Shown piece by piece: positions 39,882 through 49,384 of a stretch of 64,000 nt of DNA. The stretch spans positions 520,983 to 584,982 of the forward strand of contig JACEVL010000143.1 in NCBI GenBank assembly GCA_020284085.1. Direction: 5' to 3'. The DNA is from Aporrectodea caliginosa. Taxonomy: Eukaryota > Annelida > Clitellata > Crassiclitellata > Lumbricidae. Every line of letters begins with the position of its first letter. Position 1 is the stretch's first letter. The notes below the pieces were generated by a model. It saw only the letters and a list, made by a program, of their open reading frames with translations. It was not told where the DNA came from and made no database searches. The position numbers and the translations under genes are program-made.

Positions 39882-40306
39882 TAAAAACAAAGTTTTTTAC
39901 TATATCCATCTAGTATCCTATAGTGCGTCTTATGAAGCAGTTACCTCTACAAATATATAGTCCGCGTTCATTTTACAACATAGCGTCCGTTTAATGATGC
40001 AGCGCGCCCGTTTCTGTTGCAGCCAATGGCAACGCTGTCCAATGGCAACGCTGCGTTTCGGAAAAGGGATTCCCAGATTCGAAAAGTTTAGTCCCCGATT
40101 CTATAAGCTAGCCTTTTTGGGGGAGCTGAAATTTTGATAGAATGAAGTGTGTGCGAGGGCGAGTCTGTCTGCCAAGTTTCACAACGATTGAATGATTGTA
40201 AGTGATCGAACTAGTCGTCGCAAGATTTGACTTTTTAGCCTGTGGCTCAACCAAGCAAGCAATCAAGCAATCAAGATTCCCGCAAGTTAAACTAGATGGA
40301 TAAAAA
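39882..40306 (+). mobile_element. about 425-bp MITE, copy 1
   Basis: It starts TAAAAACAAAGTTTTTTACT then ATATCCATCTAGTATCC, and ends GTTAAACTAGATGGATAAAA. The ATCCATCTAG / CTAGATGGAT strings are short terminal inverted repeats. It interrupts sequence that is continuous in copy A near 28211-28222. Confidence 0.75.
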
Positions 40307-40391
40307 AAGCTGGCATTAACGACTTTAGGGATCGCAACAACTCTGCTAGACAAAGTAAAGACTCTTATGGTTTGGACATAATAGAGAGAAT

Positions 40392-41031
40392 CAGAGGCGG
40401 CCTTTGACAAGCCCTGACAGTTTTGCGCTATAGGCAAGGACAAAAATGCCGCCCCTTTTATCCATCTAGTTTAACTTGCGGGAATCTTGCTTGATTGCGG
40501 GAATCTTGAATGTTTGCTTGATTGAGCCACAGGCTAAAATGTCAAATCTTGCGACGACTAGTTCGATCACTTACAATCATTCAATCGTCGTGAAACTTGG
40601 CAGACAGACTCGCCCTCGCACACACTTCATTCTATCAAAATTTCAGCTCCCCAAAAAGGCTAGCTTATAGAATCGGGGACTCAACTTTTCGAATCGGGGA
40701 ATCCCCTTTTCCGACACGCAGCGTTGTGATTGGCCAGCGTTGCCATTGGCTGCAACAGAAACGGGTGCGGTGCTTGATTAAACGGACGCTATGTTGTAAA
40801 ATGAACGCGGACTATATATTTGTAGAGGTAACTGCTTAATATGACGGATTATAGGATACTAGATGGATATAGTAAAAAACTTTGTTTTTACTATTGGTTC
40901 TTTTTTTATATTTGATAGTTAAATATCAAGAAAAATATGCTTTTTTGCTTAATTTTTCCGGAATTTGCCGCCCCTTGAAAAATTCCGCTCTAGGCAGCCG
41001 CCTATATCGCCTATAATTAAAGCCGGCTTTG
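40392..41031 (+). mobile_element. hAT-like element with 8-bp target duplication, interrupted by a MITE
   Basis: The target duplication is GAGAGAAT (40384-40391 and 41032-41039). The ends are CAGAGGCGGCC and GGCCGGCTTTG-type (reverse complement CAAAGCCGGC), matching at 8 of 10 positions. Both halves carry a TGCCGCCCC block. It is inserted in the LINE fragment: GGTTTGGACATAATAGAGA lies on the left, and GCCAGGTGACCGATTACC on the right. Confidence 0.75.
40456..40890 (-). mobile_element. about 435-bp MITE, copy 2, inverted
   Basis: It is the reverse complement of 39882-40306 with scattered differences, and sits inside the hAT-like element. The two copies form a large inverted repeat with a 149-bp loop. 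Confidence 0.8.
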
Positions 41032-41370
41032 GAGAGAATGCCAGGTGACCGATTACCACACATGCGCTACATGCAAGATTCGAAGGAAAAGAAACAAAGG
41101 CAGAGCAACACAATTATACTGGATAAATGGACTTGACAAATGACTGAGGAAAATGGAAATCATTTATTCGTACCCATCAAATGGCAGGCGTCAAAACCAA
41201 TGATGATGATGATGCAGATAGTCAGATACATGGCGATAAACTTCTGACAGTGTCAACATGATGCACAAACGAAATAATATTATTTTCAAAGAACAATTCC
41301 TAACAGCCATAATCTTAAATAGATAACTAACTATATTCCACATATTCTGACGATTTCACATGCACTGACT

Positions 41371-42630
41371 TCTCTTCCTCCAAACCCAATTCGCTCCCTT
41401 CCTCCCTTTCCTCCAATTCGCTCTCTTCCTCTCTTTCCTCCAATTCCAACCCTTCCTCCATTTCCTCCACCTCGCTCTCTTCCTCTCTTTCCTCCAATTC
41501 GCTCTCTTCCTCCCTTTCCTCCAATTCGCTCTCTTCCTCTCTTTCCTCCAATTCCAACCCTTCCTCCATTTCCACCAATTCGCTCTCTTCCTCCGTTTCC
41601 TCCAATTTCCACCCTTCCTCCCTGTCCTCCAATTCGCTCTCTTCCTCCTTTTCCTCCAATTCGCTCTCTTCCTCTCTTTCCTCCAATTCCAACCCTTCCT
41701 CCCTTTCCACCAATTCGCTCTCTTCCTCCGTTTTCCTCCAATTTCCACCCTTCCTCCCTGTCCTCCAATTCGCTCTCTTCCTCCATTTCCTCCAATTCGC
41801 TCTCTTCCTCTCTTTCCTCCAATTCCAACCCTTCCTCCCTTTCCACCAATGCGCTCTCTTCCTCCGTTTCCTCCAATTCGCTCTCTCTCTTCCTCCCTTT
41901 CCTCCAATGCGCTCTCTTCCTCCATTTCCACCAATTCGCTCTCTTCCTCCGTTTCCTCCAATTCGCTCTCTTCCTCCCTGTCCTCCAATTCGCTCTCTTC
42001 CTCCATATCCTCCAATTCGCTCTCTTCCTCTCTTTCCTCCAATTCGCTCTCTTCCTCCATTTCCTCCAATTCGCTCTCTTCCTCTCTTTCCTCCAATTCG
42101 CTCTCTTCCTCCATTTCCTCCAATTCGCTCTCTTCCTCCATTTCCTCCAATTCGCTCTCTTCCTCCCTGTCCTCCAATTCGCTCTCTTCCTCCATTTCCT
42201 CCAATTCGCTCTCTTCCTCTCTTTCCTCCAATTCGCTCTCTTTTTCCATTTCCTCCAATTCGCTCTCTTCCTCTCTTTCCTCCAATTCGCTCTCTTCCTC
42301 CATTTCCTCCAATTCGCTCTCTTCCTCCATTTCCTCCAATTCGCTCTCTTCCTCTCTTTCCTCCAATTCCAACCCTTCCTCCCTTTCCACCAATTCGCTC
42401 TCTTCCTCCGTTTCCTCCAATTCGCTCTCTTCCTCCCTGTCCTCCAATTCGCTCTCTTCCTCCATTTCCTCCAATTCGCTCTCTTCCTCTCTTTCCTCCA
42501 ATTCCCACTCTTCCTCCCTGTCCTCCAATTCGCTCTCTTCCTCCATTTCCTCCAATTTGCTCTCTTCCTCTCTTTCCTCGATTCGCTCTCTTCCTCTTTT
42601 TCCTCCATTCGCCCTCTTCCTCCCTACCCC
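41371..42630. repeat. minisatellite array 3 (27-bp unit, 135-bp higher order)
   Basis: About 46 units. Variant units (CTCCGTTTCC, CTCCCTGTCC, CTCCATTTCC, CTCTCTTTCC, AACCCTTCCTCC) recur in a fixed order of five, giving a 135-bp higher-order repeat; CTCCG markers stand at 41591, 41726 and 41862. The unit is almost always a multiple of 3, so three minus-strand frames stay open for about 400 codons. The left flank is TGACGATTTCACATGCACTG. Confidence 0.93.
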
Positions 42631-43065
42631 AGTATATTGCGTGGACCGGATGATATTACCCTACGATGATTTAAACATTTCGGTCTGTGATGGAAATTTG
42701 AGAAGTGCCACGAAATTTCCAGTGTCATGAATTAGTGTCCGTGAAGGAAACTGTTTGCCGACCTCACAATAAGAAAGTCTGCACAATAGAAATTCGACGA
42801 ATGTCATTAAGTACCGGTAATCTAAACGGTTTGTATTTTTGAGAGCTGTTAAAGTCTTTACGCTGTTGTGTAACTGCGTAATGCTAGTTACGCGCCTGGG
42901 TTTGGGGTACTGGTAACTATCTGGCACGAATCGCTGGATCGATTCCCGCTACCCTCCCAAAGGTCCACTCAGCCTACCATTCGCTAGGTGGCGTTGGTAA
43001 AGTGAGCGTTAGGACATGATGGGTGCCTTGCATGGCTGCCAAACAGTTAAATTCGACTCCTGTAA
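42631..43065. other. intergenic stretch right of array 3
   Basis: No gene is seen. A repeat around 42990-43065 (GGGTGCCTTGCATGGCTGCC, AAACAGTTAAATTCGACTCC) also occurs on the plus strand at 24790-24870. Confidence 0.5.
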
Positions 43066-43215
43066 TAATAGGGACCCTGGGCAAGTCCTTCACTCGCAAT
43101 TGCTCATGCGCTTCGGCGTGAAACTCCGATTCAGCATCTGCGCAGTAGTCGGGAGCGCCTCTGAATGGGCAATCTGGTAGGGGCGCTATAACAAGTGTTC
43201 AAATTCAATACAATA
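43066..43215 (+). mobile_element. SINE-1, 5'-truncated
   Basis: AGGGACCCTGGGCAAGTCCT, CACTCGCAATTGCTCATGCG, GGGAGCGCCTCTGAATGGG and GGGGCGCTATAACAAGTGTT match the body and tail of 53621-53858. It ends in CAATACAATACAATT. The tRNA-like head is missing. Confidence 0.85.
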
Positions 43216-43880
43216 CAATTCCACATCGTAATAGAGAACCGCTCGAATGTTTGTACTTAAAGGGTCAATACTACACTTAAAAGAGGTGTGCAATAATTTT
43301 GAACGGTTCTCAATCTCACCGTTCATAAATACAACAACACTGTGACCATCTGCATGTAAGGTGTATCAGTTTTTCTGACGTTATAAACTTATAACATTTC
43401 TAAATATTTTCGCACAATGCATCATTCTTCAAGTGACGTACGGTAAACGTACAGACATAATCATTAGGCCGTTTTCTAGAGCGTTTGCTAGTTTTATTTT
43501 TAAAAACTATATTGTTGGACTGTGTAAGTGTGATATCCTTCATATTTTGTACGCCGTCTGCATGCCTGTTTATGTGTATACGTACGTAGGCCTGTGTATG
43601 TATGCACGCACGCATGTATGTATATATATATTTATGTATGCATGCCATGCGTGGATGTTTGTATGTGTGCAGTATGATATCGTTGTACTTTATTTTAGTC
43701 TGTATGTCTGCCTGTCTGTCTGCCTGTTTGTCTGTCTGTCTGTTTGTCTGTGAGCTTAACACCTGTTACAATTAAACTAGCCTTGCGCGATAAGTTTTCT
43801 TATCAGACTTTTAGCAAACAAAGTAAGTGTGACGCTAGACTTTCTAGAAAAGTGGAGGGGAAGGTGTTTCAGAAGAACAG
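43216..43880. other. intergenic stretch with short microsatellites
   Basis: One minus-strand promoter-like module lies at 43252-43292. TGTATG-rich (43570-43670) and CTGTCTG-rich (43690-43755) patches follow, then TTGCGCGATAAGTTTTCTT sequence related to the region after the GTCT microsatellites in copies A-C. Confidence 0.55.
43252..43292 (-). promoter_or_regulatory. two-box promoter-like module, weak TATA
   Basis: On the minus strand GCACACCTCTTTTAAGTG has its CACC at 43288 and TTTAAGTAC at 43261, a spacing of 27 bp. Confidence 0.4.
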
Positions 43881-43883
43881 TCC

Positions 43884-43921
43884 TTTACACACCCCTATTA
43901 AGATTTGCATTTCCCAATAAG
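43884..43921 (+). promoter_or_regulatory. two-box promoter-like module, AATAAG variant
   Basis: TTTACACACCCCTATTAAG has its CACC at 43890 and AATAAGTAAAAAG at 43916, a spacing of 26 bp. Confidence 0.4.
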
Positions 43922-43971
43922 TAAAAAGTACACGACGCGGCGCACTATAACTCCGCCACTGTTCGCTTTCT

Positions 43972-44052
43972 GACAGTGCCAGTCCCAAGCCTGGATAAAG
44001 GAGGAGGGCGACGCTAATGGTCTTTGTTACCACACAGCTAGTCGTTAAACAG
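43972..44052 (+). repeat. dispersed repeat family R2, best copy
   Basis: GTGCCAGTCCCAAGCCTGGA, TAAAGGAGGAGGGCGACGC, TAATGGTCTTTGTTACCAC and ACAGCTAGTCGTTAAACAG, with no gaps. Confidence 0.8.
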
Positions 44053-44469
44053 AAAAACCACCACCGCGGCGCACTATGTCGCTCTTAGGTCATTAGAGGA
44101 TTATTATGGAAACCGGGATGAAAAATTCACGTATAGAATAGAATCTTCGTTTATTCATTAACACATTGTCAGAACGCAATGCGCGATTAAAAGAAAAAAC
44201 AAAAAATGTGTAGGCATTGGCTATTCCGTATATCTCTGCTACTCTTTGATCAAGTGAAGATTTCTGTGCAGAATTGTGACGCCAATACGGCTATACGCAT
44301 GCTCGATCTAACATTATTCGATTTGGATGAAGTCGATTCTAAAGTCCTAAAAATCGTTGAACTAGCCATCATGGATTGTCTTGAAAAATTGCGAAAATTT
44401 AATGTGTGCTGGAATCGATTTAAAACAGTGCGCTGGTTTAAATATTCGATTACGCTTTCAAGTTTGGAT
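44053..44469. other. unrecognised stretch left of the hAT-like MITE
   Basis: Frames open on both strands here (44206-44574 plus, 44250-44522 minus), but both run into the MITE at 44478 and neither shows a domain. I do not call a gene. Confidence 0.4.
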
Positions 44470-44477
44470 CTTACGAT

Positions 44478-45209
44478 CAGGGACGTCATTTGGGGAGGCA
44501 GGGTGCATTTGCAGTCAATCAAGTATATGTATGTCAGTTCATTTGATGAAATTTATTCATCACTAGGAGTCTAGGACAGCAGCCCTTAAAACATCCACTT
44601 GTAATTTTCCAAGTATAATTGCTGTTTTTGTGTATACCCCTCCGACGGCTCCGTATGCACTACATGTATGTACGTGGCCTGAGGTACGGCGATAGGTAGA
44701 CAGACAGATATACGAATAAATTAAATTTGTAGTACATCTATACTAATACTATAGCTATGTACTATTTAATTAACTGGAGACAGGCAGCCGGACGAACAGG
44801 CATCCAGCCTTTCAGTCACACAGGTTATCGGATATACGGACTGGCTGGGAGAGCACACAGAGGTACCGGTCAAGACCTAATTGTACGATTTATAGTACCT
44901 GATAACCTCTACAAGATGTAGGTCAATGCTCAAGCATTCTTCCAAATATGTCCAACACATTATACTTTTGTTCAACACACAAGTGCAAAATACTTGAACA
45001 GTATTTAAAGTAGTATTTTAAATACTAGTATTTAAAATACTTCCCATCACTGAATCAATCATACTAAGAATAAGAAGAAAACATGTTAAATCATTTAACC
45101 ACAGTTTTGCACATGTAGACTAAATAAAAACCTAACAATGTGGCAAAGTTGTTTCTCCCGCCCCAATTTTTTGTGCCCTCCCCCCTGAAAAAATGATATG
45201 ACGTCCCTG
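44478..45209. mobile_element. 732-bp hAT-like non-autonomous element
   Basis: The ends are inverted repeats CAGGGACGTCATTT and, in reverse, CAGGGACGTCATAT. They are flanked by a perfect 8-bp target duplication, CTTACGAT, at 44470-44477 and 45210-45217. The size, the CAGGG end and the 8-bp duplication fit the hAT superfamily. There is no transposase frame inside. A palindromic AGTATTTTAAATACTAG patch lies at 45005-45040. Confidence 0.9.
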
Positions 45210-45229
45210 CTTACGATTACGGTTAATTA

Positions 45230-45660
45230 TTTTTACAACAGTTTTTGCCGTTCGTACGGCATATTACAGTCTTGATTAGCCAGAAAACATCTGCACTTGG
45301 CAGGTTCAAATGTCCGACGTCGCCACTTCTCTCGTTGTTGGGCCTCTTCTTTCAGTTTCCTGTAGCCGTTTGTCATCATCCAATCCAGCATCATCTGTCT
45401 TGGTCTTCCTCTTGTCTTCCTCCCATCCATTTTTCCTTCAATGACCGTTCTTAGTAGTGAGTCTCCTCTCAGCGTGTGCCCGATCCATTTCCTTTGCCTC
45501 TCTCTTATTGTGCGTATAAGGACTCTTTCTTCTCCAATTATATTATTCCCATCACTTCTTCATTTGCTAAACGTTCTCTCCAGCTGATTTTCTCCAATCT
45601 TCTCCATGTCTACATTTCGAATTCTAGTTTCTCATGGTCCATGTCTCTGATCCGCACAGC
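45230..45660 (-). mobile_element. LINE C-terminal fragment
   Basis: On the minus strand it encodes [20 protein letters not shown], then [20 protein letters not shown], then [12 protein letters not shown] and [15 protein letters not shown]. That is the usual end of an endonuclease/reverse-transcriptase LINE protein. The upstream part is frame-shifted. It is a different family from the copies A-C fragment. Confidence 0.75.
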
Positions 45661-45706
45661 ACACACTTCGCACTTAGTAGTGTCTTTGTTATCGGCTGTT
45701 TGGATT

Positions 45707-45790
45707 GGATTGGATCCACAGTTTAACGGCAGCTTATGACAACATAGGTCGTTGCCGCCGACAAAGATTATTTTTTGGCATATTACAGCT
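45707..45790 (-). repeat. dispersed repeat family R1
   Basis: On the minus strand: AATAATCTTTGTCGGCGGCA, ACGACCTATGTTGTCATAAG, CTGCCGTTAAACTGTGGATC. Confidence 0.75.
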
Positions 45791-45811
45791 CTGCTGTTTC
45801 AGATTCCTGTT

Positions 45812-45852
45812 CTTTGTTATAGCAGTGAAATTTCTGTTTAAAAGGTGTCTAA
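45812..45852 (-). promoter_or_regulatory. two-box promoter-like module
   Basis: On the minus strand TTTAGACACCTTTTAAAC has its CACC at 45847 and TATAACAAAG at 45821, a spacing of 26 bp. Confidence 0.45.
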
Positions 45853-45859
45853 ATCTGTT

Positions 45860-46670
45860 AGATATTACTTCTTTTGATATTTACAATAATCAGTTGTTAG
45901 CGACATCTGGCGCTAACTCCACGTTACCAACTGATGACATTATTATGTGGACGAGTTTCGATGTCATGATCAAAGAATCTCGATCAGTGTAATTATAAAA
46001 AAAATAATTTCCGATCTTTAGGAATTAAACTTTATTTAGAAACTCATATTCAATTGTTTATAACTAAAAATTGACAATTATTGGCATCGTTCTTTATAAT
46101 AAAATCAAAATAGTCAAAATGGAAAAGATAATATAAATTCAGATCTGCGACAAAGTTTGAAGAAGTCATACGTCTGCTACAGGTAAAGTTATATAATCAT
46201 ATATTGATTAATAATATTAAGCAGTAATTTTCTCAATAATAATTATGTTAATACTAGTACAAATAATAATAACAACAATAGTAATCACTATTATTATTAT
46301 AACTATAATGTAAATGATAATATTAATGATTACAGAGTCTATTAAATGGGCGCTACATAAAAAATGGCCTACAAGTACAAATATTATAATGTTATGATCA
46401 AATTACATTTGAAATCGGTTGAAAACATTCAATCCCAATCAATCAATCAATTTCGTTTATTCACAACACCAAGCTGACAGGTCGCAACTTGTTACAGGTA
46501 ACAGCTAGGAAAAATTGTCTAAGCTCTGATAGTTAATTATTAAATGGGTGAGATAGCAAATATTATCTCTGCTCTAACATTTAGTTGCTAAAGAAGAATA
46601 ATTATTAGGCTAGTGGCAATGTTAGTTAGGGCGACAAACGAGGTAGCTAATATGGTATAAACCGGAGATA
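45860..46670. other. intergenic stretch
   Basis: AT-rich with ATT/AAT clusters (46220-46330). A retroelement-tail-like string GTCGCAACTTGTTACAGGTA at 46480-46500 resembles the SINE-2 tail region at 24560-24590. No gene is seen. Confidence 0.5.
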
Positions 46671-46676
46671 ATGTAT

Positions 46677-46950
46677 TTAGTAGATATTTTTAAATAGTAC
46701 ACGTGATATGAAATTGCGATCGTCCTTGGTTGGGAGGAGGAAACCGTGTGGCCTCGGTCTTAGCTCATAGCGGAGGTGGGGGCGGCTTGGAGGAAAGAGT
46801 CCACGCAGAACATGGCTTTCATTAGCGTTAATAGCCGCGAATAATCGGCCATCAGCTGAATCCGCCAGCTCCGCAGCGGTGGGAGCGTCGGGGCCAATAA
46901 GGCCTCTGCCCACAGAATCAGATCTCAAATCGCTTTCAAAAACCACAGTC
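46677..46950 (-). mobile_element. probable retroelement protein C-terminal fragment
   Basis: A 91-residue minus-strand frame encodes NESHVLRGLFPPSRPHLRYE and then LRPRPHGFLLPTKDDRNFIS followed by RVLFKNIY and stop. Ends of this HVLxxLLPP...YxLRPRxH...DDRNFIxRxLY type are, from memory, common at the C-terminus of animal retroelement polyproteins. There is no other exon nearby. Confidence 0.5.
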
Positions 46951-46995
46951 AAGAAAATCAGAAAATCTAGAATGAGTATACATAGAAAAGTTGTC

Positions 46996-47090
46996 CTTAA
47001 ACACCTTTAACCTTAAACTTGTATTGTAAATAAAAGTGGAAGATCAGTCTCTTCAACACCTCTTTTAAGGCTTTCATTCGCTCTATATTT
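46996..47090 (+). promoter_or_regulatory. two promoter-like modules, 55 bp apart
   Basis: The first has TTAAACACCTTTAACC (CACC at 47002) with TAAATAAAAG at 47027, a spacing of 25 bp. The second has TTCAACACCTCTTTTAAGG (CACC at 47057) with TATATTTAC at 47084, a spacing of 27 bp. Confidence 0.45.
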
Positions 47091-47189
47091 ACTGTATGCG
47101 TGGCCGTGCGTTAGTTCCTACAAAACTTTCGGTTAAAATCTTTCAACAACGCAGTCAAGGAAATCGAAAAACTTAAAATCTCTTTAATT

Positions 47190-47420
47190 CTAGGGAACTC
47201 CGATGGTTTGGACATGTAATAGAGAATGCCAGTTGATCGAATACCCCACAATGCATTACATGCAAGATTCGAATGGAAAAGATATGAAAGGAAGACCAAG
47301 ATTACGCTGGATAAATGGATCAGACAAATGACTGAGGAAAATGGAAATAATTTATTCGTACCCATCACCGTCAAATGGCTGGTGTCAAAACCAATGATGA
47401 TGATGATGATGCAGGTACAT
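47190..47420 (+). mobile_element. LINE 3' end fragment before array 4
   Basis: GAACTCCGATGGTTTGGACA and, in another frame, VDRIPHNALHARFEWKRYER and DKWIRQMTEENG. One frameshift separates the RWFGHV block from the RIP block. It ends in (ATG)n. It is related to the fragments in copies A-C. Confidence 0.75.
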
Positions 47421-47557
47421 GGCGATAGGCATCTGACAATTTCAATATAATGCACAAACATAATTATCAAACAACAGAATAAGAAAAATTACAGCCAAAT
47501 CTGAGAAATTTCACTAACCACGTATTTCACACATAAAATGATTTCACATGGACTGAC

Positions 47558-47963
47558 TCTCTCTCCCTCCCTTTCCTCCAATTCGCTCCCTTCCTCCCTT
47601 TCCTCCAATTCGCTCTCTTCCTCTCTTTCCTCCAATTCGCTCTCTTCCTCCCTTTCCTCCAATTCGCTCTCTTCCTCCCTTTCCTCGAATTCGCTCTCTC
47701 CCTCCCTTTCCTCCAATTCGCTCTCTTCCTCCCTTTCCTCCAATTCGCTCCCTTCCTCCCTTTCCTCCAATTCGTTCCCTTCCTCCCTTTCCTCCAATTC
47801 GCTCCCTTCCTCTCTTTCCTCCAATTCGCTCCCTTCCTCCCTTTCCTCCAATTCGCTCTCTTCCTCCATTTCTTCCAATTCGCTCTCTTCCTCCCTTTCC
47901 TCCAAATTGGTCTCTTCCTTTCTTTCCTCCAATTCGCTGTCGTCCTTCCTTTCCTCCAATTCA
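47558..47963. repeat. minisatellite array 4 (27-bp unit)
   Basis: About 15 units of 27 bp with no 25-bp units. The left flank is AAATGATTTCACATGGACTG. A 156-residue minus-strand frame of SELEEREEE-type repeats crosses it and is most simply a by-product of the repeat. Confidence 0.93.
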
Positions 47964-48099
47964 CCTTACTTGAACTTTAAACAGAATGGATTTTATTACG
48001 CACATACAGTACATATAATCTTTATTTATCACTCTCATATGATATAATTCGTTTGGTAGCAATTATTCTATCTATCTACCGTATTGACATTATGGCAGA

Positions 48100-48490
48100 G
48101 TCATAAAAGCAAACGATCAGTAAACAAAAGATTAAAATTATTCTCATGAGACAAAACAATTGGGAAACTGTAATTGTTATTTATTATTACATCAGTCATT
48201 TACAGTAGGGTTAAATTATCACTGAAAGGCTTTAAATTAGGCCACTCTTATGAAACAAAGTGATGGAGAAATTTTAATGATGGCATAAGCGAACAATAAA
48301 CACAGTTTTAAATTATTCTCCACAGACAAAAAAACAATTGAGAAATTGTAATATCGCGTTAGTCACAAAAGTAAACGAACACTAAAGAAAGCTTTAAATT
48401 ACTCTCCTGAGACAAAGCGATTTAGAAATTGTAATACTATTATGAAATTAGTCACAGAAGGTATACACGAACACTAAAAGGCACGAAGTT
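48100..48490. repeat. degenerate 90-bp tandem repeats after gene copy 3
   Basis: Units with ATTATTCTCATGAGACAAAA, GGAGAAATTTTAATGATGGC and GAAATTGTAATACTATTATG. They are diverged from the 32840-33200 array. Confidence 0.75.
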
Positions 48491-48521
48491 ATTCTCATTA
48501 AACTAAAGCCTTTCAGTCGGT

Positions 48522-49245
48522 TCAGATTCGCAATGCTTTAACAACAGCATCGCTTTCCATTTCGAGTTGCTCTGGACTAACGGATCCTTCCAATCGAAGT
48601 CGATTGAACTCAAACATCACAGAATCCGGTGACAATCCGGTTTCTTCGAAGTACGCGTCAAACATTATCTGGAGAGGTTCCGAGCTGTTCACGGCGAAAC
48701 TTCGAACATTTCCATCCGATTCGCTCACAATTATCGACATCGGTTCCGCGGTTAATGGACGCTGTGTCTCGTCCACCTTCAAATTCGCCATGGCTTCTGC
48801 CACGTCATTGGAATTTTCTACTCTCACCTCCGCTCCATCTCGTGGCGTATCCGCCACGTCATCGGAATTTTCCACTCCACCTTCCGCTCCATCTCGTGGC
48901 GTCTCCTCTGCCGTTGCGTTTCCATTCCCAGCGGCCATATCTGCGACAACCCCCGCACCGCCCCCAACGGCTGCCCCAACCCCTGCTCCTGCTGCCCCCA
49001 CCGCAGCCAGGCCCGCAGCGCTAAACCCAACGGCCCCGATAGACTGCAGAGTGGCGACTAGACTTCCGGCCGCAATTGCGCCGCCATTTGCAATGGCTGC
49101 CGATGACATCATACTTGCTGCCATACTTCCGGCTGCGATTCCTCCAGCGCCGAAACCAATCGCTCCGATGACGAGGGGCGCTGCGATAACAGCCGCTGTT
49201 GCACCAATTGCTGTTCCAATCGCCGCTCCGATGAATCTTCTGTAC
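48522..49245 (-). CDS. gene copy 3, last exon: IFI6/IFI27-like plus SUMO-like domain
   Basis: Acceptor ATATCGTTCCAG before GTACAGAAG places the exon start at 49245; the stop is TGA at 48522. It adds 240 residues. Exon residues 4-100 form the Gly/Ala-rich membrane domain (GGIAAGSMAASMMSSAAIAN, GGAIAAGSLVATLQSIGA). Residues 111-158 are a linker with two TPRDGAE motifs. Residues 160-240 form the SUMO-like end (SIIVSESDGNV, PLQIMFDAYFEETGLSPDSV, FEFNRLRLEGSVSPEQLEME, VVKALRI) with no diglycine. Continuing the frame past the acceptor only reaches a TTG, so this exon needs an upstream one. None is seen: a LINE and copy C follow directly. Confidence 0.78.
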
Positions 49246-49384
49246 CTGGAACGATATAATACAAAACCGTGAGGAATATGCAAAATGGTAGGCCTGTGTA
49301 TCTCGTGTTTTCATTGTGTGGAACATGACATCCCATTGGTTAGAGCGTTCGCCTTGTAGTAGTAGTAGTAATAATAATTGTATA

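Larger units (their letters stand above)
40320..41215 (+). mobile_element. LINE 3' end fragment in copy B, split
   Basis: The part at 40320-40391 has TAAAGACTCTTATGGTTTGG; the part at 41032-41215 has GCCAGGTGACCGATTACC, TGGATAAATGGACTTGACAA and ATGATGATGATGC. Removing the hAT-like element rejoins them. Confidence 0.75.
36640..41371. repeat. segmental duplication, copy B
   Basis: It has the same order of parts as copy A but is longer because of insertions: a LINE (38165-38780), a pair of inverted MITEs (39882-40306 and 40456-40890) and a hAT-like element (40392-41031). It ends at the start of minisatellite array 3. Confidence 0.78.

Noticed and set aside
41327..42608. Glu/Arg-rich frames of 393-425 residues that might be a coiled-coil protein
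   Set aside because: Three minus-strand frames are open over the same span, and substitutions change the amino acid freely. The array shares its flank with the plainly non-coding array 1.
44206..44574. A 122-residue gene
   Set aside because: The frame runs into the hAT-like element inserted at 44478, so its end is artificial, and no domain is seen.
48522..49283. A single-exon gene starting at 49283
   Set aside because: The first codon is TTG and the extra residues lie beyond a clear CAG acceptor shared by all three copies.
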